Below are positions 24,866 to 33,847 of a stretch of 64,000 bases of DNA, one piece after another. Each line of letters starts with the position of its first letter. Position 1 is the first letter of the stretch. Below the pieces are notes generated by a model. It saw nothing but the letters and a program-made list of their open reading frames with translations. It was not told where the DNA came from and searched no databases. A program made the position numbers and the translations under genes. Source of the stretch: Novosphingobium piscinae (GTDB lineage: Bacteria; Pseudomonadota; Alphaproteobacteria; Sphingomonadales; Sphingomonadaceae); assembly GCF_014230355.1 (NCBI RefSeq), contig NZ_JACLAX010000003.1, forward strand, positions 1 to 64,000. Direction: 5' to 3'.

Positions 24866-26413
24866 TTACTGGTTGTTCTGGCGGCCGAGAAAACGCGGGA
24901 TCGAGATCGACTGGCCATCGCCAGGCTCTTCCGGCTCGTCCTCTTCCGTCGGGCGCGAGGACCCGCGGCTGAGGTTGGCCATGCGCTCGAACAGGGTGCT
25001 GCCCCCGCTCGACAGGCGTGGCGTGCGCTCCTCCGGATCGGAGACCAGCGGACGGCGGCGCTGCACCAGCGGCGAGGCCGGCTCCTCGTCGCCGGCGGCA
25101 TGTTCGACGCCGAGCACCAGTTCGTCCGAACTGTCGTGCGGCGCGGCGAACGGGGGGGCGGGCTGGAAGGCGGCCGGCTCGACCGGTTCGGCCGGAACCG
25201 GATCGGCCACGCTGTCGAGCTGCAGCTCGAGCGGCTCGGCCGAGATCTGCTCGGGGGCAAGGTCCAGCGGCTCGTCCACCGCGGGCGCGGGCGCCGGGAT
25301 CACCGGCTCGGCGGCCACCGGCTCGGGTGCGGGAGGCGGCGCGAAGGGGGCGGGAGCCGGTTCGGCCTGCAGTCCCGGGCGGGCGATCCCGCCACGGCCG
25401 CCGCCGAGCGAGAACCCGCCGCGGCTCAGCTCCTGCTGCTGCAGTTCGGTCTGCTCGATCCCGGTGGCCACCACCGAGACGCGGATCTTGCCCTGGAGAT
25501 CGGGGTTGAAAGCCGAGCCCCAGATGATGTTGGCATTGGGATCGACCAGGTCGCGGATGTGGTTCGCGGCCTCGTCGACCTCGAGCAGCTTCATGTCGTC
25601 GCCGCCGATGATCGAGATGATGACGCCCTTGGCGCCCTGCATCGACACGCCGTCGAGCAGCGGGTTCGAGATCGCCTGCTCGGCCGCCTCGAGCGCGCGG
25701 TTGGCGCCCGAGCTTTCGCCGGTACCCATCATCGCCTTGCCCATCTCGCCCATGACCGAGCGGACGTCGGCGAAGTCGAGGTTGATCAGGCCGGGCATGA
25801 CCATCAGGTCGGTGATCGAGCGGACGCCCTGCTGCAGCACCTCGTCGGCGAGCATGAAGGCTTCCTTGAACGTCGTTTCCGCCTTGGCGACCAGGAACAG
25901 GTTCTGGTTGGGGATGACGATCAGGGTGTCGACGTGCTTCTGCAGCTCCTCGATCCCGGCCTCGGCCGAGCGCATGCGCCGGGTGCCCTCGAACAGGAAC
26001 GGCTTGGTCACCACCCCAACGGTCAGCACGCCCTTGTCGCGCGCGATCTTGGCGATGACCGGGGCGGCGCCGGTGCCGGTGCCGCCACCCATGCCGGCAG
26101 CAATGAACACCATGTGCACGCCGTCTAGCGCGCGCTCGATCTCGGCCAGGGTCTCTTCGGCCGCGGCGCGGCCCACTTCGGGGCGCGATCCGGCGCCAAG
26201 GCCCTGGGTGATGTCAGGCCCGAGCTGGATGCGGTGCTCGGCGATCGAATTGTTCAGCGCCTGGGCATCGGTATTGGCGACGATGAAGTCGACACCCTCG
26301 ATCTGGGCCTCGATCATGTTCGCGATCGCGTTGCCACCGGCCCCGCCGACGCCAATCACGGTGATCCGCGGACGGAGTTCCTCGACAGCCGGCGGTCCGA
26401 TATTGATGCTCAT
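24866..26413 (-). CDS. ftsZ: Cell division tubulin FtsZ
   Basis: This 515-residue protein starts at ATG 26413 with GGAG 6 nt upstream. The GTPase domain shows [10 protein letters not shown] (about 19-28), NTDAQAL, the tubulin signature [10 protein letters not shown] at about 105-114 and the T7-loop residues [11 protein letters not shown]. The linker after about residue 325 is long, around 170 residues, acidic and Pro/Ala-rich. The protein ends with the conserved peptide [12 protein letters not shown] that binds FtsA. FtsZ assembles the cytoplasmic ring that organises septal wall synthesis. It is last in the dcw cluster; a 143-bp gap after ftsA probably carries its own promoter. Confidence 0.97.
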   Translation of the reverse strand: MSINIGPPAVEELRPRITVIGVGGAGGNAIANMIEAQIEGVDFIVANTDAQALNNSIAEHRIQLGPDITQGLGAGSRPEVGRAAAEETLAEIERALDGVHMVFIAAGMGGGTGTGAAPVIAKIARDKGVLTVGVVTKPFLFEGTRRMRSAEAGIEELQKHVDTLIVIPNQNLFLVAKAETTFKEAFMLADEVLQQGVRSITDLMVMPGLINLDFADVRSVMGEMGKAMMGTGESSGANRALEAAEQAISNPLLDGVSMQGAKGVIISIIGGDDMKLLEVDEAANHIRDLVDPNANIIWGSAFNPDLQGKIRVSVVATGIEQTELQQQELSRGGFSLGGGRGGIARPGLQAEPAPAPFAPPPAPEPVAAEPVIPAPAPAVDEPLDLAPEQISAEPLELQLDSVADPVPAEPVEPAAFQPAPPFAAPHDSSDELVLGVEHAAGDEEPASPLVQRRRPLVSDPEERTPRLSSGGSTLFERMANLSRGSSRPTEEDEPEEPGDGQSISIPRFLGRQNNQ

Positions 26414-26556
26414 TGTGCTCTCCACGCAGGGCCTGTCAGACACAGGCTGCCGATCATTCGCCAATTACAGACAATTGCACGCTTCGAATCGGCCGTCCAA
26501 GGGGTTTGGCGGCGTTGTCCACAATCGCAAGGCCCCTCCCGACGGGGCTGCGACGG
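26414..26556 (-). promoter_or_regulatory. ftsA-ftsZ spacer, likely extra ftsZ promoter and leader
   Basis: This 143-bp gap is the first break in tight coupling before ftsZ. On the minus strand it has CAATTGTCTGTAATTG and a GCCTGT/ACAGGC hairpin close to the start, and one GATTC (a CcrM-type GANTC site). These features suggest a local promoter with leader structure, but I cannot place -35/-10 boxes. Confidence 0.4.
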
Positions 26557-27837
26557 TCAGAAATACTCCACAACGGCGCGATAGATCCGGCCGAACAGTC
26601 CGGGCCATCCCGCCCCGCCCCCGACCGTTCCCGGCGGGCCGACCTGGCGGATGTCGACCGGCTCGCTGGCGGCGTGCAGGATCAGCCCGACCAGCGTGGC
26701 GAAGCCTGGCTTGGCGTGGGTCTCGGGCAGACCGCGCAGCGCCGGCGGACGCCCCACCCGCACCGGCTTGCCCAGCGCCGACTGGGCAAAATCGGCCAGC
26801 CCGACCAGTTCCGCGCCGCCTCCGGTGAAGACCACCTGTTGACCGCGCTGGCCGGTGAAGCCCAGCGCCTTCAACGCCCGGTTGATCTCCTCCATGATCC
26901 GCCCAAGCTGCGCGGTGATCACCGAAACCAGCTCGGCGCGGGGGATGCGCCCGGCATCGTCGGCATGGCGCGCTGGCGGTCCGGAGGGCTCCTCGCCCGG
27001 GCCGTGGACCGGGATCATCTCGCGATGGTCGGCCGGGCTGGCCAGGGCCGAGCCGTTGACGCACTTGAGCCGCTCGGCCTGGAAGCGGCGGATACCGAAG
27101 GCCGAGGCGATCGCATCGGTGATGTCGCCCGAACCGAGCGGGATCGAGGCCAGTCCGAGCAGCATCCCCCCGGCATGGACCGAGACATTGGTGACATCGC
27201 CGCCGAACTCGACCAGCGCCACCCCCAGGTCACGCTCCTCCGCGGTCAGACAGGCGTGGCCGGCGGCGATCGGCGAGCCGACCACCGCCTCGACCTTGAG
27301 ATGCGCGTTCTGCACGGCCTCGGTAAGATTGCGCACCGGGGCACCCTCGGCCAGCATGATATGGATGTCCACGCCCAGCCGCTCGGCGTGGAGCCCGCGC
27401 GGATTGGCCACGCCGTGCGCGCCATCGAGCGTGTAATGGGTCGGCTGGGCATGGAGCACCAGGCGGCCGTCGGGCCGGATCACGTCACGCCCGGCCAACA
27501 TCAGCTGGTCGATGTCGTCCTGTTCGATGCGCCGCCCGGCGACGTCGATCTCGACATGGGCAACCTGGCTGGCAAGCCCGGCCCCGGCGGTTCCGATCAG
27601 CACCGTATCGACATTGGTCTGGGCGATCTTCTCGGCGCGTTCGATCGCGTCGCGCACGGCATAGGTCGCCGCCGTCATGTCGGTGACGAAGCCGCGCTTC
27701 AGGCCCTGCGCCGCGCGATGCGCCGAGCCGAGCACGATCAGCTCGCCGCTGTCGGCGATCCCGGCGATCATCGCCGAGACGCGGAACGACCCCAGATTCA
27801 CCGCGCCAATGACGCGTTCGATACGAGGACCGCTCAT
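26557..27837 (-). CDS. ftsA: Cell division protein FtsA (actin-like membrane tether)
   Basis: This 426-residue protein starts at ATG 27837, sharing one base with the ftsQ stop (TGATG). Actin-fold landmarks are IGAVNLGSFRVSAMIAG (phosphate 1), the FtsA-specific 1C domain around GRRIEQDDIDQLM to HAQPTHYTLDG, VALVEFGGDVTNVSVHAGG (phosphate 2) and VVFTGGGAELVG (adenosine site). A Pro/His-rich insert (about 280-300) precedes RIPRAELVSVITAQLG. The C-terminal helix GLFGRIYRAVVEYF is the amphipathic membrane anchor. FtsA links FtsZ filaments to the inner membrane and activates late division proteins. Confidence 0.96.
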   Translation of the reverse strand: MSGPRIERVIGAVNLGSFRVSAMIAGIADSGELIVLGSAHRAAQGLKRGFVTDMTAATYAVRDAIERAEKIAQTNVDTVLIGTAGAGLASQVAHVEIDVAGRRIEQDDIDQLMLAGRDVIRPDGRLVLHAQPTHYTLDGAHGVANPRGLHAERLGVDIHIMLAEGAPVRNLTEAVQNAHLKVEAVVGSPIAAGHACLTAEERDLGVALVEFGGDVTNVSVHAGGMLLGLASIPLGSGDITDAIASAFGIRRFQAERLKCVNGSALASPADHREMIPVHGPGEEPSGPPARHADDAGRIPRAELVSVITAQLGRIMEEINRALKALGFTGQRGQQVVFTGGGAELVGLADFAQSALGKPVRVGRPPALRGLPETHAKPGFATLVGLILHAASEPVDIRQVGPPGTVGGGAGWPGLFGRIYRAVVEYF

Positions 27838-28847
27838 CAGGTGTTGTCCCGCGCCCCCTGCCGGCCCGGGGTCTCGCCGGGTGCCTCGCCGCTGGCGGCA
27901 GCCTCGGCGCGGTCGGCGGCGGCAGCGGCCTTGGCGGCGGCAGCAGCGGCAGCCGCGCGGGCCTCCTCTTCGGTTCGGCCAGGGACCCGGAAATAGATCC
28001 GGTCGGGCGCGCGCATGTCGAAGGCGGCGACCCGCCCGCCGAGCAGGCGGTTCACCCCGTCAAGCCGGGCGAAGGCGATCAGCGCGTTGGCCGAGGCCTT
28101 CTCGCCCTCGGGCAAGGCCAGCACCTGGCCGGTGCCGAACTTGAGGTTCCAGCGGCGGTTGCCGACCCATTCGGCCTCGGCCACCTGCGGCTTGAGCGCG
28201 GGAGCAGCCTCGAGCAGGGTGGCGAGATCGGCCACCCGGGTGCCGGCCCCCGGCCCGGAGATCACCAGGCGGCCGCGCGCCGCCGCAGCGGTGACCGGCT
28301 CCAGCTCGTGTCCGCCGGCGTCGATCAGCACCAGCCGGTCGGGCTTGCGCAGGACCGCGTGCGGCTTGCGCTCGACGATGTCGATCACCAGCGTATCGGG
28401 CAGCTGGCGCGAGACCCGCGCATCCTCGACCCACGACAGCTGCAGCAGCTCGGCACGCAGCCGTTCCAGATCGACCCGCGGCATGGCGGCATCCCGCTCG
28501 GCCAGGGCGCGTTCGTAGACCTTCAGCTCATTGAGGTGGTTGACCCCGCGCACATCGACCCGGTGCACCGCGAAACCGGCATCGGCGGCAATCGCGGCAA
28601 GCTTCTCGCCGGCCAGGGTGGGCACCCCGGCCATGGTGGCGACGCCCCAGGCCGCCGCCGCGGCCAGGGCCAGGATGGTGATCACGAAGATCCGGTGAAG
28701 CTGCTCGTCGGTGAACGGCAGCGCGTCCATCACCGCATCGAACAGCGAGCCGGTGCGGGCGCGCGCCGCCTTGACCTTGCGCGCCTGGCCCTGCCGCGCC
28801 GCGACCTTGCGCGCGCCCGCGGCCTTGCGGCGGATCGTCTGGCTCAT
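27837..28847 (-). CDS. ftsQ: Cell division protein FtsQ
   Basis: This 336-residue bitopic protein starts at ATG 28847, overlapping ddl by ATGA. The cytoplasmic segment (about 1-50) is strongly basic, followed by one membrane helix at about 55-75. Then comes a POTRA domain (VHRVDVRGVNHLNELKVYE...LSWVEDARVSRQLPDTLVIDIVERKPHAVL) and the FtsQ/DivIB beta domain to about 300. The C-terminal tail of about 40 residues is nearly all Ala, Lys, Glu and Arg, longer than in E. coli, and could be a coiled or disordered extension. FtsQ joins FtsL and FtsB and regulates FtsWI. Confidence 0.94.
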   Translation of the reverse strand: MSQTIRRKAAGARKVAARQGQARKVKAARARTGSLFDAVMDALPFTDEQLHRIFVITILALAAAAAWGVATMAGVPTLAGEKLAAIAADAGFAVHRVDVRGVNHLNELKVYERALAERDAAMPRVDLERLRAELLQLSWVEDARVSRQLPDTLVIDIVERKPHAVLRKPDRLVLIDAGGHELEPVTAAAARGRLVISGPGAGTRVADLATLLEAAPALKPQVAEAEWVGNRRWNLKFGTGQVLALPEGEKASANALIAFARLDGVNRLLGGRVAAFDMRAPDRIYFRVPGRTEEEARAAAAAAAAKAAAAADRAEAAASGEAPGETPGRQGARDNT

Positions 28848-29812
28848 GCCGGCACCTCGGCGCTGACGGGGGCCCCCGTTGCCGCGTCTGCGAGGGCCTC
28901 GGCCACGATCGTCTCGACCAGGTCTTCGTAGCTCATCCCGCAATGCCGCGCCTGTTCGGGCACGAGGCTGAGCGGGGTCATGCCCGGCTGGGTATTGACC
29001 TCGAGCAGGAACAGCCCTTCCACCCCGCGCTGGTCGTCCCAGCGGAAGTCCGACCGGCTGGTGCCCTTGCAGCCGAGCAGGCGGTGGGCGCGCAGCGCGA
29101 TGTCCTTGCAGGCCTCGGCGATCTCGTCGGGGATCTCGGCGGGGCAGATGTGGTCGGTCATCCCGTCGGTGTACTTCGCGTCGAAATCGTAGAAGCCCGA
29201 CTTCGGGCGCAGCTCGGTGACCATCAAGGCGCGGTCGCCGATCACCGCGGTGGTCAGCTCGAGCCCGCGGATGAACGGCTCGGCCAGCAGCCGGTCGAAC
29301 TCCTGCCACGGCCCCCTGGCATTGCGGCTGATCGGCTGGCCCATGTTGCCATCGTCGGTGACGATCGCCACGCCGACCGACGAGCCCTCGTTGACCGGCT
29401 TGAGCACATAGGGGCGCGGCAGAGGGTCGCGCGCGTAGAGCTCGGCGCTGTCGACGATCCGCCCGCCCGGCATCGGGATGCCGTGGGGCACCAGCGCCTG
29501 CTTGGTCAGTTCCTTGTCGATCGCGATCACCGAGGTGGCCAGTCCCGAATGGGTGTAGGTCAGCCCCATCAGATCCATCAGCCCCTGCACGGTGCCGTCC
29601 TCACCCGGCGTGCCGTGCAGCGCGTTGAACACGACGTCGGGCGCCGCCTCGGCCAGCTTCAGCGCGACATCGCGGCCCATGTCGATCCGCGTCACCCGGT
29701 GCCCGCGCGCCTCGAGCGCCCTGGCCACGCCCTCGCCGCTCATCAGCGAGACCGGCCGTTCGGACGACCAGCCGCCCATCAGGACCGCGACATGAAGCTT
29801 GGGCAGGGTCAT
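28844..29812 (-). CDS. ddl: D-alanine--D-alanine ligase
   Basis: This 322-residue ATP-grasp enzyme starts at ATG 29812 (MTLPKLHVAVLMGGWSSERPVSLMSG, the first Ddl signature, HGTPGEDG the next). YVLKPVNEGSSVGV is the ATP and second-substrate loop, and LLEVNTQPGMTPLSLVPEQA with metal-binding Glu and Asn closes the domain. It joins two D-alanines for the muropeptide used by MurF. Placement inside the dcw cluster before ftsQ is as in E. coli. A 139-bp gap with a large inverted repeat separates it from murB. Confidence 0.96.
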   Translation of the reverse strand: MTLPKLHVAVLMGGWSSERPVSLMSGEGVARALEARGHRVTRIDMGRDVALKLAEAAPDVVFNALHGTPGEDGTVQGLMDLMGLTYTHSGLATSVIAIDKELTKQALVPHGIPMPGGRIVDSAELYARDPLPRPYVLKPVNEGSSVGVAIVTDDGNMGQPISRNARGPWQEFDRLLAEPFIRGLELTTAVIGDRALMVTELRPKSGFYDFDAKYTDGMTDHICPAEIPDEIAEACKDIALRAHRLLGCKGTSRSDFRWDDQRGVEGLFLLEVNTQPGMTPLSLVPEQARHCGMSYEDLVETIVAEALADAATGAPVSAEVPA

Positions 29813-29815
29813 GCC

Positions 29816-29937
29816 ATCCTCCCCGGCACGGCGAGGGGGACCAGCGAAGCTGGTGGAGGGGCACTGTCCTCCGCGCGCAAGGGGCTGTGCCCCTCCACCA
29901 TGCTGCGCATGGTCCCCCTCCCCGTGCCGGGGAGGAT
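29816..29937. repeat. Large double-hairpin inverted repeat between murB and ddl
   Basis: Arms at 29816-29864 and 29887-29937 are inverted copies of one another, near perfect over about 48 bp with a 22-bp spacer. Each arm itself folds: the left around CCAGCGAAGCTGG and the right around CCATGCTGCGCATGG, both inside GAGGGGG/CCCCTC flanks. In RNA the whole could form a long hairpin or two separate ones. It lies inside the dcw transcript, directly before the ddl start. Confidence 0.88.
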
Positions 29938-29951
29938 TTGAATGCCCATCA

Positions 29952-30848
29952 TCACTTCGTACCCACCCTCTGAATTTCCCACTCCAGCTCCACGCCCGAC
30001 TGGTCCCTCACCCGCCGCCGCACCTCCTCGCCCAGCGCCTCGATCTCGGCGCTGGTCGCGTCGCCGGTGTTGATCAGGAAGTTGGTGTGCTTCTCGCTCA
30101 CCTGCGCGCCGCCCAGGGTCAGCCCGCGGCAGCCGGCGCGGTCGACCAGTTCCCAGGCCTTGTGGCCGGGCGGATTCTTGAAGGTGGAGCCACCGGTCTT
30201 GCTGCGCAGCGGCTGGCTGGCCTCGCGGCTGGCGGAGATGCGGTCCATCTCGGCCTGGATCGCGGCCGGTTCGCCGGGGCGGCCGCGGAAGCGCGCGCCG
30301 ATCACGATCGCGCCCTGCGGCAGTTCGGAATGGCGGTAGGTGTAGTGCAGATCGCCGACCGGCAAGGTCACCCGCTCGCCCGAGCGCAGGACCACATCGC
30401 AATCGACGAGGATGTCCTTGACCTCGCCGCCATAGGCGCCGCCGTTCATCCGGACGAAGCCGCCGACCGTGCCGGGGATCGAGCGGAGGAACTCGAGCCC
30501 GGCAATCCCGGCATCGCGCGCGGTCGAGGAGACGAGGATGCCGCTGGCGCCGCCGCCACAGTCGAGCGTGAGCGGATCGACCGCCGTGACCCTGGCAAAG
30601 GCCTTGCCCAGCCGCACCACCACGCCCGGCACCCCGCCATCGCGCACGATCAGGTTGGAGCCCAGCCCCAGCGCCATGACCGGCACGGCCGGATCGAGCC
30701 CGCGCAGAAAGGCGGACAGATCATCGGCGTCCTGCGGCTCGAACAGCCACTGCGCCGCACCGCCCGCCTTGAACCAGACGAGCGGGGCCAGGGGCGCTTC
30801 GGCGGTCAGCTTGCCGCGGACGGAGGGAAGGGAAACGGCGGTCAACAT
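29952..30848 (-). CDS. murB: UDP-N-acetylenolpyruvoylglucosamine reductase
   Basis: This 298-residue flavoenzyme uses ATG 30848 ([12 protein letters not shown]), overlapping the upstream small gene by 7 nt. FAD-domain landmarks are FKAGGAAQWLFEP, LGLGSNLIVRDGGV and LEFLRSIPGTVGGFVRMNGGAYGGEV. The catalytic region has YTYRHSELP, GGSTFKNP and HTNFLINTGDATSAEI, with the serine in GGSTFKNP as the proton donor position. MurB reduces the enolpyruvyl group to make UDP-MurNAc. The partner MurA is not in the window. Only one in-frame start makes sense, since upstream sequence belongs to the 76-residue ORF in another frame. Confidence 0.95.
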   Translation of the reverse strand: MLTAVSLPSVRGKLTAEAPLAPLVWFKAGGAAQWLFEPQDADDLSAFLRGLDPAVPVMALGLGSNLIVRDGGVPGVVVRLGKAFARVTAVDPLTLDCGGGASGILVSSTARDAGIAGLEFLRSIPGTVGGFVRMNGGAYGGEVKDILVDCDVVLRSGERVTLPVGDLHYTYRHSELPQGAIVIGARFRGRPGEPAAIQAEMDRISASREASQPLRSKTGGSTFKNPPGHKAWELVDRAGCRGLTLGGAQVSEKHTNFLINTGDATSAEIEALGEEVRRRVRDQSGVELEWEIQRVGTK

Positions 30849-31072
30849 CGCCAGTGCTTGAGCCATTCGATCTGCGCGCGCGCCAGCGCCTCGGCCGCGT
30901 CGAGCGCCTGCTTGCCCGCCTCCTCGAGCCGGCGCCCGGCCTCCTCGGCCTTGCCCGGATCGAGCATCGCGGTGCCGGCGTCGACCATCGACCGGGTCAC
31001 GTCGATCTGCGCCTTCTGCGCATCGACCAGCCATCGCATCCATTCCAGCGGGTTGGGGAACACGCCTGTCAT
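30842..31072 (-). CDS. Small uncharacterised protein locked between murC and murB
   Basis: This 76-residue ORF starts at ATG 31072, overlapping the murC stop as ATGA, and its TGA overlaps the murB start by 7 nt, so both junctions look translationally coupled. The protein is mostly helical and charged: [20 protein letters not shown], then [11 protein letters not shown] and a heptad-like [29 protein letters not shown], ending KHWRC. It has no signal or membrane segment, though MRWLV near the N-terminus and the aromatic tail could touch the membrane. I know no characterised family; the helical part faintly resembles phasin-like or coiled-coil adaptors. Given the overlaps, it is almost certainly a real gene of the wall-synthesis unit. 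Confidence 0.75.
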   Translation of the reverse strand: MTGVFPNPLEWMRWLVDAQKAQIDVTRSMVDAGTAMLDPGKAEEAGRRLEEAGKQALDAAEALARAQIEWLKHWRC

Positions 31073-32493
31073 GCAGCCTGCCTCCTCTCACGGATCGCAT
31101 CGGCCAGGCCGGCCGCCCACTTGGTGATGTCGCCGGCGCCGAGGCACACGACCATATCACCTTCCTGCAGGGAATGCGCGAGATTGTCGGCGAGCGCCGC
31201 GGGCCCGTCGATGACATAGGCGGCGCGATGGCCACGCGCCTTGACCCCTTCGATCATCGCGGCGGAATCGATCCCCGCGATCGGCGCCTCGCCGGCCGGA
31301 TAGACCGGGGCGGCATAGACCACGTCGGCATCGTTGAAGGCGCCCTGGAAATCCTCCAGATGATCGCGCAGGCGGGTGAAGCGGTGCGGCTGGACCACCG
31401 CGATGACCCGGCCGCGGGCGCCCTCGCGCGCGGCCGAGAGCACGGCGCGGATTTCCACCGGGTGGTGGCCGTAATCGTCGATCACCACGGCGCTGCCCGC
31501 GCCGAGCGCCACCTCGCCCACCTTGGTGAAGCGGCGCTTGACCCCGCCGAACTTGCCGAAGCCGGTGCGGATCAGCTCGTCCGAGACACCCATCTCCACC
31601 GCCACGGCCACCGCCGCCAGCGCGTTCTGGACATTGTGCCGGCCGGGCATCGGCAGCGCGATGTCCTCGATCCGGCGGAACGATCCGTCGCGCTGGCGCA
31701 GCACGGCGGTGAAGCGGTTGCCGCCCGGATAAGGCGTGACGCCCTCGCCGCGCACGTCGGCCTGGGCCGAGAAGCCGTAGGTGATGACCCGCCGGTCGCG
31801 CACCTTGGGGATGATCGCCTGAACCTCGGGATGATCGATGCACAGCACCGCCGCGCCGTAGAAGGGGACGTTCTCGATGAACTCGACGAAGCATTCCTTG
31901 ACCCGGTCGAACGAGCCGTAGTGGTCGAGGTGCTCGGGATCGATGTTGGTGACCACCGCGATGGTGCCGTCAAGCCGGAGGAACGACCCGTCGCTCTCGT
32001 CGGCCTCCACCACCATCCATTCGGACGCCCCGAGCCGGGCGTTCGAGCCATAGGAGTTGATGATCCCGCCATTGATCACCGTGGGATCGACCCCGCCGGC
32101 ATCGAGCAGGCAGGCGACCATCGAGGTGGTGGTGGTCTTGCCGTGGGTGCCGGCGACGGCCACGGTGTTCTTCAGGCGCATCAGCTCGGCCAGCATCTCG
32201 GCGCGGCGCACCACCGGGATGCGGTTCTCGAGCGCGGCCACGACCTCGGGATTGTCGCGCCTGACCGCGGTCGAGGTGACCACCACCGCGGCCTCGCCGA
32301 TGTTCTCGGCGGCGTGGCCGATCATCACCTTGATCCCGCGCTGGCGCAGGCCCTCGACCACGTAGCCCTCGGCGATGTCCGAGCCTTGCACGGTATAGCC
32401 GAGGTTGTTCATCACCTCGGCGATGCCGGACATGCCGATCCCGCCGATCCCGACGAAGTGGATCGTCCCGATCTCGGTGCCAACGCCTTTCAC
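31069..32493 (-). CDS. murC: UDP-N-acetylmuramate--L-alanine ligase
   Basis: This 474-residue ligase starts at GTG 32493 ([18 protein letters not shown]), chosen because AGGAG lies 8 nt upstream. The N-terminal UDP-binding domain has [16 protein letters not shown]. The central ATP domain has [11 protein letters not shown] (P-loop) with DESDGSF and [11 protein letters not shown], and the C-terminal domain has [12 protein letters not shown] and QPHRFTR. It adds L-alanine to UDP-MurNAc, the first step of the peptide stem. It is separated from murG by 184 bp that hold a REP-like pair, the largest break in this half of the cluster. Confidence 0.96.
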   Translation of the reverse strand: MKGVGTEIGTIHFVGIGGIGMSGIAEVMNNLGYTVQGSDIAEGYVVEGLRQRGIKVMIGHAAENIGEAAVVVTSTAVRRDNPEVVAALENRIPVVRRAEMLAELMRLKNTVAVAGTHGKTTTTSMVACLLDAGGVDPTVINGGIINSYGSNARLGASEWMVVEADESDGSFLRLDGTIAVVTNIDPEHLDHYGSFDRVKECFVEFIENVPFYGAAVLCIDHPEVQAIIPKVRDRRVITYGFSAQADVRGEGVTPYPGGNRFTAVLRQRDGSFRRIEDIALPMPGRHNVQNALAAVAVAVEMGVSDELIRTGFGKFGGVKRRFTKVGEVALGAGSAVVIDDYGHHPVEIRAVLSAAREGARGRVIAVVQPHRFTRLRDHLEDFQGAFNDADVVYAAPVYPAGEAPIAGIDSAAMIEGVKARGHRAAYVIDGPAALADNLAHSLQEGDMVVCLGAGDITKWAAGLADAIRERRQAA

Positions 32494-32557
32494 TGGGGGA
32501 ACTCCTGGGTTGTTGTGCGGCGTTGGCGCGTGGCCCCTTCGGCGAAGCTCAGGACAT

Positions 32558-32659
32558 GCTTCGACAGGCTCAGGCTGAGCGGGTGTGGTGTGCGGTTCAG
32601 GGAAGCACACTTGCTCAGGCCCCAACCCCGCTCAGGCTGAGCCTGTCGAAGCCCACGCG
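32558..32659. repeat. REP-like inverted pair inside the dcw cluster
   Basis: Copies at 32558-32583 and 32628-32659 are inverted, 44 bp apart, and share GCTTCGACAGGCTCAGGCTG. Here the CTTCGAC ends face outward, the opposite of the pairs at 11.2 and 17.8 kb. A diverged fragment CTTCGGCGAAGCTCAGGA precedes the left copy at about 32538-32555. The pair occupies most of the murG-murC gap (32494-32677). Confidence 0.85.
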
Positions 32660-32677
32660 CCGCCATCAGCCCCACAG

Positions 32678-33847
32678 TCACGCCAGCGCCTCCCGCCCGG
32701 AGGTCTCCGCCGCCGCGCCGCCCATCCGGATCACGTCCATCATCGGCGCTGCGCCGAAGCTCTCGACCAGGTCGGCCAGGTCGGTGGTGGCGTTGGGATA
32801 GCCGCAGTTCCACGCCGCATGCGCCGCGTTGCCCAGGCTGGGCGGATGCTGCGCCATGGCCTGGATCTGCTTGGCCAGCTCGACCGCGGTGAACTTCTCC
32901 TGGCGGATCGCCCGCGCGCCGCCCGCCTCGACCATCTCGCGGGTATTGGCGGCCTGGTGATCGTCGGTGGCGATCGGCAGCGGGATCAGGATCGCCGGGC
33001 GGCCCACCGCGGTCAGCTCGGCGATGGTCGAAGCGCCGGAGCGGCCGATGAACAGGTGGGCATCGGCGAGGCGCTCGGCCATGTCCTCGAAATAGGTGGC
33101 GAGCTCGGCGGGAATGCCATGGCTGGCATAGCGCTGGCGCACCGCGTCGAGATCCTCGGCGCGGCACTGCTGGATCACCTGGAGGCGGCTGCGCAGCGCC
33201 GGCTGGAGCATGGCGAGGCCATCGGGGACCACCTCGGACAGGACCCGCGCGCCCTGGCTCCCGCCGGTCACCAGCACGCGCAGCAGCCCGTCCTCGGTGA
33301 ACGGCGGATAGGGCTGCTCGCGCAGCGCCAGCACGTCCTCACGCACCGGATTGCCGACCAGGTGGACCTTGCCCAGATGCTTGTCCTCGAGCCGCTCGAC
33401 CACGCGATAGGCCGTGGCGATCGCGTTGACCCGGCTGGCGAGGAGGCGGTTGACCCGGCCAAGCACGGCGTTCTGCTCATGGATGATCGTGGGGATCTGC
33501 GCCGCCGTCGCCGCGATCACCGCGGGAAAGGCCGGATAGCCGCCGAAGCCGATCACCGCGCTGGGCTGGAAGCTTTCAAACAGGCGCAGCGCCATGCGCC
33601 GGCCTTCCAGGATCGCGCGTAGCCCGCGCAGCCAGCCCAGCGGGTTCTTGCCGCCCAGCCGCCCGGCCGGGATCACGTGGGCGGGGAGGAAATCGGGCTT
33701 GCCCGGGATCGCCGCGCCGCGGCTGTCGGTGACCAGCGCGACGTGGTGGCCGCGCCGGACCAGTTCGGCGGCGAGCGCGAAGGCCGGGATGAGGTGTCCA
33801 CCGGTCCCCCCGGCCGCGAGGACATAGTGACGGCTGACAGCGGTCAT
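32678..33847 (-). CDS. murG: UDP-GlcNAc transferase MurG (lipid II synthesis)
   Basis: This 389-residue glycosyltransferase starts at ATG 33847, overlapping ftsW by ATGA. It has the G-loop LAAGGTGGHLIPA at about 10-22, the second G-loop GFGGYPAFPAV, HEQNAVLGRVNRLLA, the UDP-site LVTGGSQGARVL, and IGRSGASTIAELTAVGRPAILIPLPIATDDHQAANTR for UDP-GlcNAc binding. It transfers GlcNAc to lipid I at the inner face of the cytoplasmic membrane, forming lipid II. The extra C-terminal segment after about residue 360 (SFGAAPMMDVIRMGGAA) is slightly longer than in E. coli. Confidence 0.96.
   Translation of the reverse strand: MTAVSRHYVLAAGGTGGHLIPAFALAAELVRRGHHVALVTDSRGAAIPGKPDFLPAHVIPAGRLGGKNPLGWLRGLRAILEGRRMALRLFESFQPSAVIGFGGYPAFPAVIAATAAQIPTIIHEQNAVLGRVNRLLASRVNAIATAYRVVERLEDKHLGKVHLVGNPVREDVLALREQPYPPFTEDGLLRVLVTGGSQGARVLSEVVPDGLAMLQPALRSRLQVIQQCRAEDLDAVRQRYASHGIPAELATYFEDMAERLADAHLFIGRSGASTIAELTAVGRPAILIPLPIATDDHQAANTREMVEAGGARAIRQEKFTAVELAKQIQAMAQHPPSLGNAAHAAWNCGYPNATTDLADLVESFGAAPMMDVIRMGGAAAETSGREALA

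Noticed and set aside
28847..29812. Internal promoter and separate start for a second ddl copy
   Set aside because: Only one ATP-grasp gene is present; apparent extra starts are internal codons.
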